Below, piece by piece: positions 1 through 9,143 of a DNA stretch of 64,000 nucleotides. Source of the DNA: Flavobacterium sp. N3904 (GTDB lineage: Bacteria; Bacteroidota; Bacteroidia; Flavobacteriales; Flavobacteriaceae); the NCBI RefSeq assembly GCF_025947305.1, contig NZ_CP110009.1, positions 2,583,501 to 2,647,500 on the forward strand, in the 5' to 3' direction. The notes below the pieces were generated by a model that did not search any database, was not told where the DNA came from, and worked only from the letters and a program-made list of their open reading frames with translations. Positions within the stretch are counted from its first letter, which is position 1. Every line of letters starts with the position of its first letter. A program made the translations under genes and the position numbers.

Positions 1-1892
1 CTAATGGACAATTGTCTGCCGCTCTGGCAGATGAAAAATTTAAGGAAGCCATAGCGGGAGGGAAGCCCTCCTTTGAATGGACTCATATTGACAGTCAAGG
101 AAATTCCATTTTTTGCGATGTCAGACTCGTACGATTGCCACCCGATAATAAAGTCTTAATTCGTGCAAGTATAATTGATATTACAGATCGAAAAAAAGCA
201 GAAGAACATCTTAAAGAAAACGAACTTTTTTTGAAAGAAACACAACGTATTGCGCAACTTGGTACCTATAGTATGGATATGAGTACAGGTAAGTGGACCA
301 GAACTGAAATATTGAATGATATTTTTGGAATCGATCAAAATTTTGATTTGAATGGTCAAAGTTGGTTTGAAATAGTTCATCCGATGTGGCGGGAAACCAT
401 GCGTGATTATGTACTTAATGAAGTTATTCAAAAGAGAGTTCAATTTGATAAAGAATACAAAATAATAAGAATAAAGGATCAAGCTGAAAGATGGGTACAT
501 GGAATGGGTACTCTAAAGTTGGACGAAAATGATCAACCGTCTGTTATTGTTGGAGCTATACGTGATATTACTGATACTAAAATAATGGAACTTGAATTAA
601 TAAGAGCCAAAGAAATAGCTGAAGAAAACGAAAAAGATTTGCTTTTTAAATACATTGAGTATGAAGAGATAAATGAAAAATTAAAACAAACCAACAAAGA
701 ACTAGTAAAAGCCAAAACTCAAGCAGATGAAGCCAATAAAGCAAAATCTGAATTTTTGTCTAATATGAGCCATGAGATACGAACACCACTAAATGGAATT
801 GTTGGTTTTACCGATTTGTTGATGAAAACAAATCTCGAAAAAAATCAATTGGAGTATATGTCAACAGTCAATGTTTCGGCCAATACATTAATGGAGATTA
901 TTAATGATATCTTAGATTTTTCTAAAATAGAATCCGGAAAATTGGAGCTATTCAAAGAAGAAACTGATCTTTTTAGACTATTGCACCAAGTCATTGATTT
1001 GTTTAAACATCAGGCCAATTTAAAAAATATTGATTTGTCATTAAATATAGAAGAAAATGTACCTCAATACATACTCGCCGATGCTATACGATTAAAACAA
1101 ATTTTGGTTAACTTAATTAGTAATGCTTTAAAATTCACCTCTTTTGGTCATATTCGATTGGATGTAGAGCAAACCAAATTGGGTAAAAAAAATAATGCTA
1201 CCATAAAATTTTCAATAAAAGATTCAGGAATTGGAATCAAACAATACAATCAAAAGAAAATTTTCGACTCTTTTGTACAAGAAGATAATGCTACTTCGAG
1301 AAAATTTGGAGGTACGGGTTTGGGCTTGGCTATTTCAAATTTATTACTGGAGCTTATGAAAAGTAATCTTCAACTTAAAAGTAAATATGGAGACGGAAGC
1401 GATTTTTTCTTTTCGATTAAATTTAAAAAAGTGGAGCCCATAAAAGATACTTTTAGAGAATTGGCCCATCCTACAGTGATTAGAAAAGTTAAAACGGTAA
1501 AAAACATAAATGTTCTTCGGGTTTTGATTGTTGAAGACAATAAAATTAATATGTTTTTGGCCAAAACCTTGGTTAAAAGAATTATTCCAAATGTTATAAT
1601 TTTAGAAGCTAGCGATGGTCAAGAAGGCATTGAGCAATTTGAACTTAATAAACCCGATTTGGTTTTAATGGACATTCAAATGCCCATTAAAAACGGGTAT
1701 GAGGCTACTGTTGAAATTAGAAAGCTCAAAAAAGGTAAAAACACCCCTATTATTGCCCTAACAGCAGGGATTATGGTTGGAGAAAAAGACAAATGTATAG
1801 AATATGGAATGAATGATTATATTTCAAAACCTATCATTGAAGATGATTTAGAAAACGTAATACATAAATGGATTCCTGAAGAGGTTAAATAA
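1..1892 (+). CDS. Hybrid sensor histidine kinase, 5' end outside window
   Basis: The frame is open to the left edge; the TTG at 12 is simply the first start-like codon, so the N-terminus is missing. Numbering from that TTG: the end of one PAS/PAC domain (to about 60), a second PAS domain (about 75-190), a coiled coil (195-245), HisKA with the phosphoacceptor H254 in SHEIRTP, and HATPase_c with an N-box (LVNLISNALKF) and the G-boxes DSGIGI and GGTGLGL. The receiver domain has an acidic pocket in VEDNKIN, phosphoacceptor D554 in MDIQMP and K606. No DNA-binding domain follows, so signal probably passes to a separate partner. No transmembrane helix is visible in the part present, and the input is unknown. 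It converges on the octaheme cytochrome gene. Confidence 0.93.
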   Translation, partial: NGQLSAALADEKFKEAIAGGKPSFEWTHIDSQGNSIFCDVRLVRLPPDNKVLIRASIIDITDRKKAEEHLKENELFLKETQRIAQLGTYSMDMSTGKWTRTEILNDIFGIDQNFDLNGQSWFEIVHPMWRETMRDYVLNEVIQKRVQFDKEYKIIRIKDQAERWVHGMGTLKLDENDQPSVIVGAIRDITDTKIMELELIRAKEIAEENEKDLLFKYIEYEEINEKLKQTNKELVKAKTQADEANKAKSEFLSNMSHEIRTPLNGIVGFTDLLMKTNLEKNQLEYMSTVNVSANTLMEIINDILDFSKIESGKLELFKEETDLFRLLHQVIDLFKHQANLKNIDLSLNIEENVPQYILADAIRLKQILVNLISNALKFTSFGHIRLDVEQTKLGKKNNATIKFSIKDSGIGIKQYNQKKIFDSFVQEDNATSRKFGGTGLGLAISNLLLELMKSNLQLKSKYGDGSDFFFSIKFKKVEPIKDTFRELAHPTVIRKVKTVKNINVLRVLIVEDNKINMFLAKTLVKRIIPNVIILEASDGQEGIEQFELNKPDLVLMDIQMPIKNGYEATVEIRKLKKGKNTPIIALTAGIMVGEKDKCIEYGMNDYISKPIIEDDLENVIHKWIPEEVK

Positions 1893-1940
1893 AAGTTACT
1901 GAGACTCTAAGTTTCTAAGAATCTAAGTTACTGAGACTAA
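1893..1940. repeat. Short tandem repeat, three 16-bp units
   Basis: Directly after the kinase stop lie AAGTTACTGAGACTCT, AAGTTTCTAAGAATCT and AAGTTACTGAGACTAA, imperfect copies with a 16-bp period. The first and third share 14 identical bases. It fills the gap between two convergent genes and has no hairpin potential that I can see. Confidence 0.7.
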
Positions 1941-1961
1941 AAAATACAACAATCTAACAAT

Positions 1962-4208
1962 CTACTGTATTCCGAGATTCTTAAACAATTCCTGATAATT
2001 TGGATTTGTTGGGTCCATTTGTTTTAATTGATAAGCCGTTTGTTGTGCTTTCGCCTTATTATTAGATTGGATATAAACAAAAGTAAGTGCATAATACAAA
2101 TCGGGAGCGGCAGGGTTTATTGCAATTCCTTTTTGCAAAACGGCTTCTGCTTCTTTGTATTTTTGATTGGCATTAAGCATTAAACCATAATTATAATAAA
2201 CTCTTGGGTTTTGAGATTTTAATTCAACCGCTTTTGCAAATGATTTTTCGGCTGCGGGTTTATCATTCATCTCATTATACAACAAAGCCATGTTGTAATA
2301 AATCCGTTCGTTGTTTTTGTCATTGGCCAAAGCTCTTTTGAGCATTTGCAATGATGCATCATTCTTTCCAACGGCATTATACAGCGATGCTAAATTTAGC
2401 AAAGCATAATTCATTTGGTTGTCTTTTTTAAGGCCTTTGAGGTAAAAAGATTCTGCATTGGTATAATCCTGCAGTTTAAGATAATAATCCGCAAGCATTA
2501 CATTTCCCACAGAAAAATCGGTTTGATAACGAAGGTAACTCAGTAGTTCTTTATGGGCAGCATCAAAGGCTGTGGTATATTGACTCGGGATTTGATCTTT
2601 TGGTACAGTTAAAAGAAGATCGGCTGCAGCGATTCGAATAGCTCTTACTTTATCGGACAATAATGGAGCTACTTTTTCGATCCAACTATTTGGAGAAAAA
2701 TTGGATAAACTACGTACTGCTCTGTAGCGTACTTGTGCATCTTTTTGATTCAGACAGGACAATAAAGTGTTTACACTTGTTGTGGTGGTTATGCTTCCCA
2801 AGTAAAAAGCGGCTGTAGCTTTTATAATATCTGGTGTGTTTTTATCATTAATCAATTTGGTAAGATGCGGCTCGCTGTTAAGATCCAGTTTACTGCCCGG
2901 AATCAAATCATCGGCAAAATGATATTTTCGTTTTGGTCCGTACCATTTTACAACAGCATCGGCCAAGGCTTTTTCGGATTTGTCTGTATGGCAGTTGCTG
3001 CAAGCGTTTGGAGTGCCATACTTTACAGAAAGATCGGGACGGGGAACCCTGAAACTATGGTCATGACGTAAATCATTCCCCATAAACAATTTGCCGGGCA
3101 TGTGGCAGTTTACACAGGAAGCGCCATTTGTTCCCATGGTATGGAAAGTGTGTTTTGGAGTGTCATATTTGGTCGAAATATGGCATTGTGTACAGGTTTG
3201 ATTGCCTATTTCGTGCTTCAATTTGGTACTGTGCGGATTGTGACAATTACTGCATCGTACTCCTTTACTAAACATTTTGCTTTGCAGAAAAGAGGTGTAA
3301 ATATAATCTTCATCATCAACCTGACCATCGGCATGAAAGTGCTCCGTGTCTGGAATTTGCGGAATATAATTGTCCATTATTTCTTTGCTCTCGATATGCT
3401 TGGCTGTGAGCTCGGTTATACGGGCATGACAAGGAGCGCAAGTATTGATTTGCTCTATTTGTCCTGATTTTTTACCTAGTTTCATAAAACTACCTAGTAC
3501 TTTATCCCCTGATTTATAATCGTCGCCTTTTACATATTCTAAGTGTTTTTGACCTGCACCATGGCAGCTTTCGCAACTTACGTTGATGATATTGTAACTG
3601 GTTTTGTAAGTATCGGTTTTGGTGTTGTAATTTTTATGCAAATTAGTAGAATGACAAGTGGCACACATGGTGTTCCAGTTTTGGGCATTTCCTGTCCAAT
3701 GCAGCCAATCGTGTGAGGGTATTTTTTGACCAGCATATTGATTGAACCATTTTTTCTTGTTGACATCCCAACTTAAGCGAGGCACTTGCATACGGCCTCC
3801 CGGAAAATAAACTAGATATTGCTGTAAAGGGGTGTACCCAAAGATGTATTTTACTTCAAAATCATGATTCTTGCCGTCATCTCCTTCGGTGTTGATAAAG
3901 AATTTGGATCCTTTTTTGTAAAATCTGCTGGTGATGCCATCGGCAGTAAAAGTTATGTTATTGAAATCTCCTTTTACAGTGGAATCATTGGCAGGAAGCA
4001 TCGACATATAATGATCGGATTGTTTCCAATCATGATGTTCTGTAGTGTGGCATTTTTTGCAGGATTCGTCTCCAACATAGGCATTGTTGGATGAAAGAAC
4101 TTCGGTATATTCGGCGTCCTTAGAACTGCAACTATCTACTATAAAAACACGGAATACAACAAACAATATAAGAAGGATTGCAACAACAATCGATGATTTC
4201 TTGAGCAT
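1962..4208 (-). CDS. Octaheme cytochrome c with HEAT and TPR repeats
   Basis: Predicted exported electron-transfer or redox protein of 748 residues. The start at 4208 (MLKKSSIVV) puts a single hydrophobic N-terminal segment first; a longer open frame to 4307 adds 33 residues ahead of it and is less likely. Eight CxxCH haem sites begin at C50, C182, C212, C257, C319, C339, C365 and C403. The first lies in a context like the cytochrome c554 family (VGDESCKKCHTTEH). After about 410 come HEAT-like repeats (about 450-530), then at least four TPR units to the C-terminus, a layout suited to protein-protein docking. No CxxCK motif is present, which argues against NrfA nitrite reductase. The substrate cannot be read from sequence. 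Confidence 0.9.
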   Translation of the reverse strand: MLKKSSIVVAILLILFVVFRVFIVDSCSSKDAEYTEVLSSNNAYVGDESCKKCHTTEHHDWKQSDHYMSMLPANDSTVKGDFNNITFTADGITSRFYKKGSKFFINTEGDDGKNHDFEVKYIFGYTPLQQYLVYFPGGRMQVPRLSWDVNKKKWFNQYAGQKIPSHDWLHWTGNAQNWNTMCATCHSTNLHKNYNTKTDTYKTSYNIINVSCESCHGAGQKHLEYVKGDDYKSGDKVLGSFMKLGKKSGQIEQINTCAPCHARITELTAKHIESKEIMDNYIPQIPDTEHFHADGQVDDEDYIYTSFLQSKMFSKGVRCSNCHNPHSTKLKHEIGNQTCTQCHISTKYDTPKHTFHTMGTNGASCVNCHMPGKLFMGNDLRHDHSFRVPRPDLSVKYGTPNACSNCHTDKSEKALADAVVKWYGPKRKYHFADDLIPGSKLDLNSEPHLTKLINDKNTPDIIKATAAFYLGSITTTTSVNTLLSCLNQKDAQVRYRAVRSLSNFSPNSWIEKVAPLLSDKVRAIRIAAADLLLTVPKDQIPSQYTTAFDAAHKELLSYLRYQTDFSVGNVMLADYYLKLQDYTNAESFYLKGLKKDNQMNYALLNLASLYNAVGKNDASLQMLKRALANDKNNERIYYNMALLYNEMNDKPAAEKSFAKAVELKSQNPRVYYNYGLMLNANQKYKEAEAVLQKGIAINPAAPDLYYALTFVYIQSNNKAKAQQTAYQLKQMDPTNPNYQELFKNLGIQ

Positions 4209-4567
4209 GAAAAAAGATTTTCTCAAAAATAAATAATAAATAATTAGTACCAAAGGCATTTTGGAAATATATGCAGTGTATATAGAAATTGTAAATAAAA
4301 AAAACAACCACTTCTCGACTCAAGTCGATTAGTGATTGTTTGTTGAAATTTATATTTAGTTTTAAAACGAATGGATAATCGATATAAAATTATTCACTCT
4401 TAGGATTATTCAAAGTATCTTGCAAAGTTTTGATATTTGTAATAGATAATTTAGGCTATCCAAATTTATGGTTGACTTCTGATTTAATTATCCTAAATAA
4501 TTCGTTAAGGAATTTACAGTAGTCGACTGCTCATATTTGTATGAAAATTTAACCTATTTACAAAGCA
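4209..4567. other. Intergenic region with possible -7 element
   Basis: About 360 bases without a convincing gene. On the minus strand a TAAATTTG (4461-4468) matches the Bacteroidota -7 element but lies about 250 bases from the cytochrome start and lacks a clear -33 TTG. Otherwise I see only AT-rich sequence. Confidence 0.35.
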
Positions 4568-6964
4568 TTACTTCAGTTGAATTGAAAGCTTATTTATTTT
4601 GCCATCGAAACGGAACGGAAGCTTGTAATCTTTGTCATCAACAGCGGAACGTGTATCAACACCTACATCAAAGGTTTCATCAAGGGTCATGATGAAAGGT
4701 ATGGTTTGTGTTAAATCGGCTTTACTCACTTCGTTTCCATCCACACTTAAAACCATTTTAGCAGGTTTGCCAAATCCTGGTTCGGAATAATTTAAATCTA
4801 AGACAATGGTATGTTTACCTTCCGATAATGCTGATTTTCCCTGTACTTTAAATTGTTTTAATGCCAAAACATTATAAGTAAAAACTGGTTTACCTTTAAG
4901 TATATATAAACCAAATCCACCAAAGTGTCCACCTTCAGTAACCAACATGCCGTCGCCGCCATCTTTTGGTACATCAATGTTTGCTGAAATTGTAAATGAT
5001 TTACCTAAAATGTTAGGAGCGTTACTAGGTGGAATTCCAGAAATTTCGCCTGTGTAGACAAACAAATCCCGACCTGCAGTATAGCTTGGTTTGGGAGTAA
5101 GTACGCGCGGTAAAATACTGTTGTCTAGTGGGAACACATTATTTCTGGAAGCTTCGGCTAAAAATAGCTCCTGCATTTCTTTTAGTTTGTCAGGATTTTT
5201 CAAGGCTAGATCATTGAATTCTGAAAAATCTTCTTTAACATTATATAATTCCCATTGATAACCATTAACCACATCAGGCATTTTTGTTGTTCCCAACAGC
5301 CATGGGCCTGCAGGAGGTGTGGTACAAGCCAACCATCCATTATTATAAATGGCCCTATTACCAAACATTTCAAAATATTGTGTTGTTCGATTGGAAGGCA
5401 CATTAGTGTTTGCTTTGTCCCAGGTATAGACCATACTTATCCCTTCAATTGGTTTTTGAGGTATACCATCAAACATAACAGGCGCTTGAATACCTGTAGC
5501 ATCAAGTATCGTTGGCACAATATCAATCATGTGATGGAATTGAGTTCGGATAGTACCAACATCTTTAATTTTATTTGGCCAAGAAATACACATGCCCTGA
5601 CGTGTGCCACCAAAATGCGAAGCCACTTGTTTTACCCATTTGAAAGGAGTGCTAAAAGCCCATGCCCATGGAACAGCCATATGTGGTTGAGTGGATGGCG
5701 ATCCCCAAGCGTCTAAATATTTTAACTGATCAGCTACAGGGATAACAATGCCCTGTAAAGCTGCAAGATCAAAAGGAGTTCCATTCATAGAGCCTTCTGA
5801 ACTGGTCCCATTATCCCCTTCAATGTAAATGATCAGTGTATTGTCTAGTTTGCCCATGTCTTCTACCTGTTGTATAACTCGACCAATTTCATAATCAGTA
5901 TAAGCTACAAAAGCGGCATAAACTTCAGCTTGACGGGCAAATAATTTTTTCTGGTCAGGTGTAAGGGTTTCCCATTTTGGTAGATCGTCTGGCCAGGGAG
6001 TAAGTTGCGTGTTTTGGGGAATTACGCCTAATCTCTTTTGATTTGCAAATATCAAATCACGCATAGCATTCCAACCCATATCAAACTTTCCTTTAAATTT
6101 AGCAATCCATTCGGCAGTTGGCTGATGTGGAGCATGTGTAGCACCGGGAACATAATAGCAGAAAAAAGGTTTTTCAGGAGCAGCTGCATTCAATTGTTTT
6201 AAATAGTCAATGGCATCATCAGCCATGCCAGTAATCATGTTGTATTTTGGGTTTTCATTCCAAGGAAATATTTGTGTGGTATTACGAAATAAGAAGGGAT
6301 GGTACTGATCGACTTCGCCACCCATGAACCCATAAAAATAATCAAAGCCCATTCCAATTGGCCACTGATCATAAGGTCCGGCAAGACTATATTGATAGCT
6401 GGGTGTATTGTGATTTTTTCCGAACCATGATGTTGCATAACCATTTTGTTTTAAAATGTTTCCAATTGTAGCATTATCTAAACCAATTTCTGAATCGTAT
6501 CCTGGGTAACCAGTGGCTTGTTCGGCAACAACACCAAAGCCTACCATATGATGGTTTCGACCAGTAATTAATGCAGCACGTGTTGGAGAACATAAGGCAG
6601 TAGAGTGAAATTGTGTATAGCGAATTCCATTCTTTGCAATACGATCCATGTTAGGTGTTGGAATTACGCCTCCAAAAGTTCCCGAAACTCCGTAGCCAGC
6701 ATCGTCAGTCATGATTAATAAAACGTTTGGTGCTCCTTTTGGCGGCACTATCTGCGGTTGCCAATAGGGTTTTGAATCGGCAGTACTAAGTCCAATTTGT
6801 CCGCCAAACGGAGAAGGTGGATTGGGAATATATCGGCCATCGACTGTTGTTGTTGAGCTGGGGGACCCTGGCGTACCTGTGGTTTGAATTTGAGCTATTG
6901 ATAGCTGTGTTATCAAAAAGAATAATGATAATGCACTTAAATTTAAAATTGCTTTTGTTTTCAT
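4568..6964 (-). CDS. Exported arylsulfatase A, CSPTR type
   Basis: Hydrolyses sulfate esters, in the periplasm or outside the cell; substrate unknown. 798 residues: a Sec signal peptide ending near residue 25 (SIAQ), a metal-site aspartate pair D87-D88 (IMTDD), and the formylglycine precursor C125 in LCSPTRAALITGR, the CxPxR form. A second metal motif (IEGDNG) lies near 375. The C-terminal 170 residues look like a beta-sandwich. Overall it resembles the Pseudomonas AtsA branch (S1_4). It is clearly paralogous to sulfatase B (9140-11794): the same prelude after the signal peptide and the same position for the active Cys. A 183-base gap separates it from the upstream small membrane gene. Conversion of Cys to formylglycine needs an enzyme encoded elsewhere. 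Confidence 0.95.
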   Translation of the reverse strand: MKTKAILNLSALSLFFLITQLSIAQIQTTGTPGSPSSTTTVDGRYIPNPPSPFGGQIGLSTADSKPYWQPQIVPPKGAPNVLLIMTDDAGYGVSGTFGGVIPTPNMDRIAKNGIRYTQFHSTALCSPTRAALITGRNHHMVGFGVVAEQATGYPGYDSEIGLDNATIGNILKQNGYATSWFGKNHNTPSYQYSLAGPYDQWPIGMGFDYFYGFMGGEVDQYHPFLFRNTTQIFPWNENPKYNMITGMADDAIDYLKQLNAAAPEKPFFCYYVPGATHAPHQPTAEWIAKFKGKFDMGWNAMRDLIFANQKRLGVIPQNTQLTPWPDDLPKWETLTPDQKKLFARQAEVYAAFVAYTDYEIGRVIQQVEDMGKLDNTLIIYIEGDNGTSSEGSMNGTPFDLAALQGIVIPVADQLKYLDAWGSPSTQPHMAVPWAWAFSTPFKWVKQVASHFGGTRQGMCISWPNKIKDVGTIRTQFHHMIDIVPTILDATGIQAPVMFDGIPQKPIEGISMVYTWDKANTNVPSNRTTQYFEMFGNRAIYNNGWLACTTPPAGPWLLGTTKMPDVVNGYQWELYNVKEDFSEFNDLALKNPDKLKEMQELFLAEASRNNVFPLDNSILPRVLTPKPSYTAGRDLFVYTGEISGIPPSNAPNILGKSFTISANIDVPKDGGDGMLVTEGGHFGGFGLYILKGKPVFTYNVLALKQFKVQGKSALSEGKHTIVLDLNYSEPGFGKPAKMVLSVDGNEVSKADLTQTIPFIMTLDETFDVGVDTRSAVDDKDYKLPFRFDGKINKLSIQLK

Positions 6965-7147
6965 TTTTAAGGGTTTAAATTATTAATTTGTATTTGTTAT
7001 TATCCCGTTCTTAATTTATAATCTTAATTATTCATTTTAATTATTTGAGGGCGTTTCTATTTTTTTTAAGTTAAAATTTGTTTTTTATATAATTATGAAT
7101 TAGCAAGCCAATCTTCTTGATTTAACTAATAAACAAAAAATCAAACA

Positions 7148-7537
7148 TTAGAAATTAGAATCATTACTATCGCTATTTATGTTATTAGTAGTTTTTCGTA
7201 ACTGATACCATATTCTAGCAAGAGCTAGGGATAATATCGCATGAAGTCCAACCGCAGGCCATAGTAGTTGTCCAATAAATGTTCCTTCAAGACCTACATA
7301 AGCGAGATAGAATGTTGCGAGTGTACTGTAAGTGAACATACCACAAATTACTGACCACTTAGGCCAACAGGCTACTGACAATGAAATCAGTGCAATGCCT
7401 AACATTTGCGCCACAGGAATGGCGACTCCGGTAAGTTCCTTTCCAAATAACAATCTTCCTACAAGAGAAGGGACGATCAGCAATGCCAATCCTGTCAGGG
7501 CTTCAGCTATTGAAGTAAATACAAGTACTTTTTTCAT
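7148..7537 (-). CDS. Small four-helix membrane protein
   Basis: Function not recognised. 129 residues dominated by four hydrophobic segments (about 3-25, 38-60, 62-82 and 88-112), with a short polar C-terminal tail rich in Asn, Ser and Asp. It follows the DUF1254 gene after 27 bases on the same strand, so the two are probably co-transcribed. The first six codons of this gene, ATG included, are repeated at the end of sulfatase B (9099-9143), hinting that this gene or its operon was once duplicated. An inner-membrane helper or transport role is possible but unproven. Confidence 0.75.
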   Translation of the reverse strand: MKKVLVFTSIAEALTGLALLIVPSLVGRLLFGKELTGVAIPVAQMLGIALISLSVACWPKWSVICGMFTYSTLATFYLAYVGLEGTFIGQLLWPAVGLHAILSLALARIWYQLRKTTNNINSDSNDSNF

Positions 7538-7564
7538 GGATTTGATTTAAAATAGTAAAACGTT

Positions 7565-9067
7565 CTAATTTGTCTGAACAATTCCAGGAGGACTCCAGCT
7601 TCCTGATCCTACAGGGAGCACAGATGGCTGTTCTGTTTTTGGCCAATATAAACGTATTGCTAAATAAATTGGTCCATTTGGTGCAGGCAACCAATTGCTT
7701 TGCTTGTTTGCTCCTGGATTATCTTTTTGGATGTATATAGTTAATGATCCATCCGTATTTTTTTTCATGTTGGGCAACATCGGAGAGTTAATCAAATAAC
7801 GATTAATAGGATTTTTAATCAAAAATTCGGTTTTACCATCATACATGGTAACCGACCAAAAGGCATTTACTGGAGGGTACTGACCCGCTTTGAAAGTAAG
7901 GGTATAATTGTGTTTACTGCCGTCTAAAGTTTCTCCATTTACATCAGTTCTTGTCAAAGGATAAACGGCCTCGACAGCTTCGTTACCATAGATGCCATTT
8001 TTTGCGGCAGCAGCTCTTTTAAGCCAATCTCCATTATAAAAAGAAGCATCCCCAAATAGTGCTGCTAATCCCCAACCATTAATTTGCTTTACTGCACTGC
8101 CCACTAAATATTTAGAAACCATGTCATCTCCAGCCTTCATCGCTAATAAAACAGCCGCTTTGTGTTCTAATGATAAATCACTAAATTCAAATTTTTTATT
8201 AGGACCAATCCCGATACTGGCTAGTTTAGCATGAATGGCTTTATTTTCGGGTGTTTCGGGTATAAATGCTAAAGCTGCGTTTAAATATTGGTAAAAATTG
8301 GTTTTAATTCCAGCGGTTGTTGCAGGAAGAAAATCAATTTTAGGAGCGGCAACAGGCGCAGGTTGATTTAAAAATTGAGACAGCGGTTGCGATTTATAAC
8401 CAGCTTGTACTTTAGCAACATTAGGCATATCTGCTGCATTAAAAAGCTGCGTTCTGAAAATAGTAATTGCAAAAGGAGTTCCTGATCTGAATATTTTCTT
8501 AATTCCTTTGGGCAATGTGCCTTTCCAATCTGGACCAACAATGAGATAATTCCCAGCTTCACTACCTGTCGCTCGACTACCAATATAGCCATAAACATAG
8601 GTATTGGCATCAATTAATTGGACAGAATAGTAACGATTTTTTTCTACTGCTGGTACTGAAATCACAATGGGCTCAGTTCGTAAATCCAACCAAATCAATG
8701 AATAAGGAGTGTCGCTATTAGGCGAAATTACCGCTGTATCTTCATAAGTAAAAACACGGTTTTCGTTCTTAATTACATTAAAAGGGGCTTTGAATTGTCC
8801 TGAATTCTTATTAATAACATATTCATTCATTATGGCATAATTCATTACAATAGGCAATCCGTAAACAAATGCTTCTTGTGCAATAGCCTTAGTTTCAGAA
8901 ATACTCGGAACTGCAATTCCAGCCAGTTTATCAGCTTGTCCCGCTTGGTTAATAGCATCGTTTTTTTTGCAGGATTGCAATGAAGTGATCAAAGCAAGAC
9001 CAAAGACAATTAAGTAGATAGAATGTGGTGCTTTTATAGTCAGTTTTAAAAGTGTTTTTGCTTCCAT
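7565..9067 (-). CDS. DUF1254/DUF1214 lipoprotein
   Basis: 500 residues. An N-terminal hydrophobic segment ends in a lipobox (LQSC, C33), predicting a lipid-anchored periplasmic or outer-membrane protein. The DUF1254 part (about 60-200) contains the family-typical stretches AFVYGLPIV, SPNSDTPYS and RYYSVQLID. The DUF1214 part (about 380-490) contains FWSVTMYD and SNWLPAPNGP. These paired domains occur in many bacteria without an established activity, often near sulfatase or aromatic-compound genes (recalled, not checked). It lies between the two paralogous sulfatases, which suggests a role in the same pathway. Confidence 0.92.
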   Translation of the reverse strand: MEAKTLLKLTIKAPHSIYLIVFGLALITSLQSCKKNDAINQAGQADKLAGIAVPSISETKAIAQEAFVYGLPIVMNYAIMNEYVINKNSGQFKAPFNVIKNENRVFTYEDTAVISPNSDTPYSLIWLDLRTEPIVISVPAVEKNRYYSVQLIDANTYVYGYIGSRATGSEAGNYLIVGPDWKGTLPKGIKKIFRSGTPFAITIFRTQLFNAADMPNVAKVQAGYKSQPLSQFLNQPAPVAAPKIDFLPATTAGIKTNFYQYLNAALAFIPETPENKAIHAKLASIGIGPNKKFEFSDLSLEHKAAVLLAMKAGDDMVSKYLVGSAVKQINGWGLAALFGDASFYNGDWLKRAAAAKNGIYGNEAVEAVYPLTRTDVNGETLDGSKHNYTLTFKAGQYPPVNAFWSVTMYDGKTEFLIKNPINRYLINSPMLPNMKKNTDGSLTIYIQKDNPGANKQSNWLPAPNGPIYLAIRLYWPKTEQPSVLPVGSGSWSPPGIVQTN

Positions 9068-9098
9068 TTTTTTAGGTTTTATAAAATTCTTAATTGGT

Positions 9099-9143
9099 TC
9101 ATATTTTTCTGTTGAGCAAAGCTATTACAAGTACTTTTTTCAT
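9099..9143 (-). pseudogene. Vestige of the small membrane gene start
   Basis: The ATG overlaps the stop codon of sulfatase B by four bases (ATGA) and opens a 14-codon frame beginning MKKVLV. The 18 bases tacaagtacttttttcat (plus strand, 9126-9143) are identical to the start of the 129-residue membrane gene (7148-7537). The neighbouring agctat is also shared, with nine bases missing between. After that the similarity ends at a stop. It may be the remains of a second, translationally coupled copy of that gene. Chance similarity of a common MKK start cannot be excluded. Confidence 0.4.

Noticed and set aside
2865-3467. Plus-strand frames within the cytochrome gene
   Set aside because: They lie antisense to the haem-binding frame and have no independent coding features.
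1962-4208. NrfA-type nitrite reductase
   Set aside because: All haem sites are CxxCH. The CxxCK catalytic site is missing and the haem count is eight rather than five.
9117-9124. -7 element (TAGCTTTG) of the DUF1254 gene
   Set aside because: It matches TAnnTTTG but lies inside the vestigial frame and has no -33 box, so it is too weak to call.
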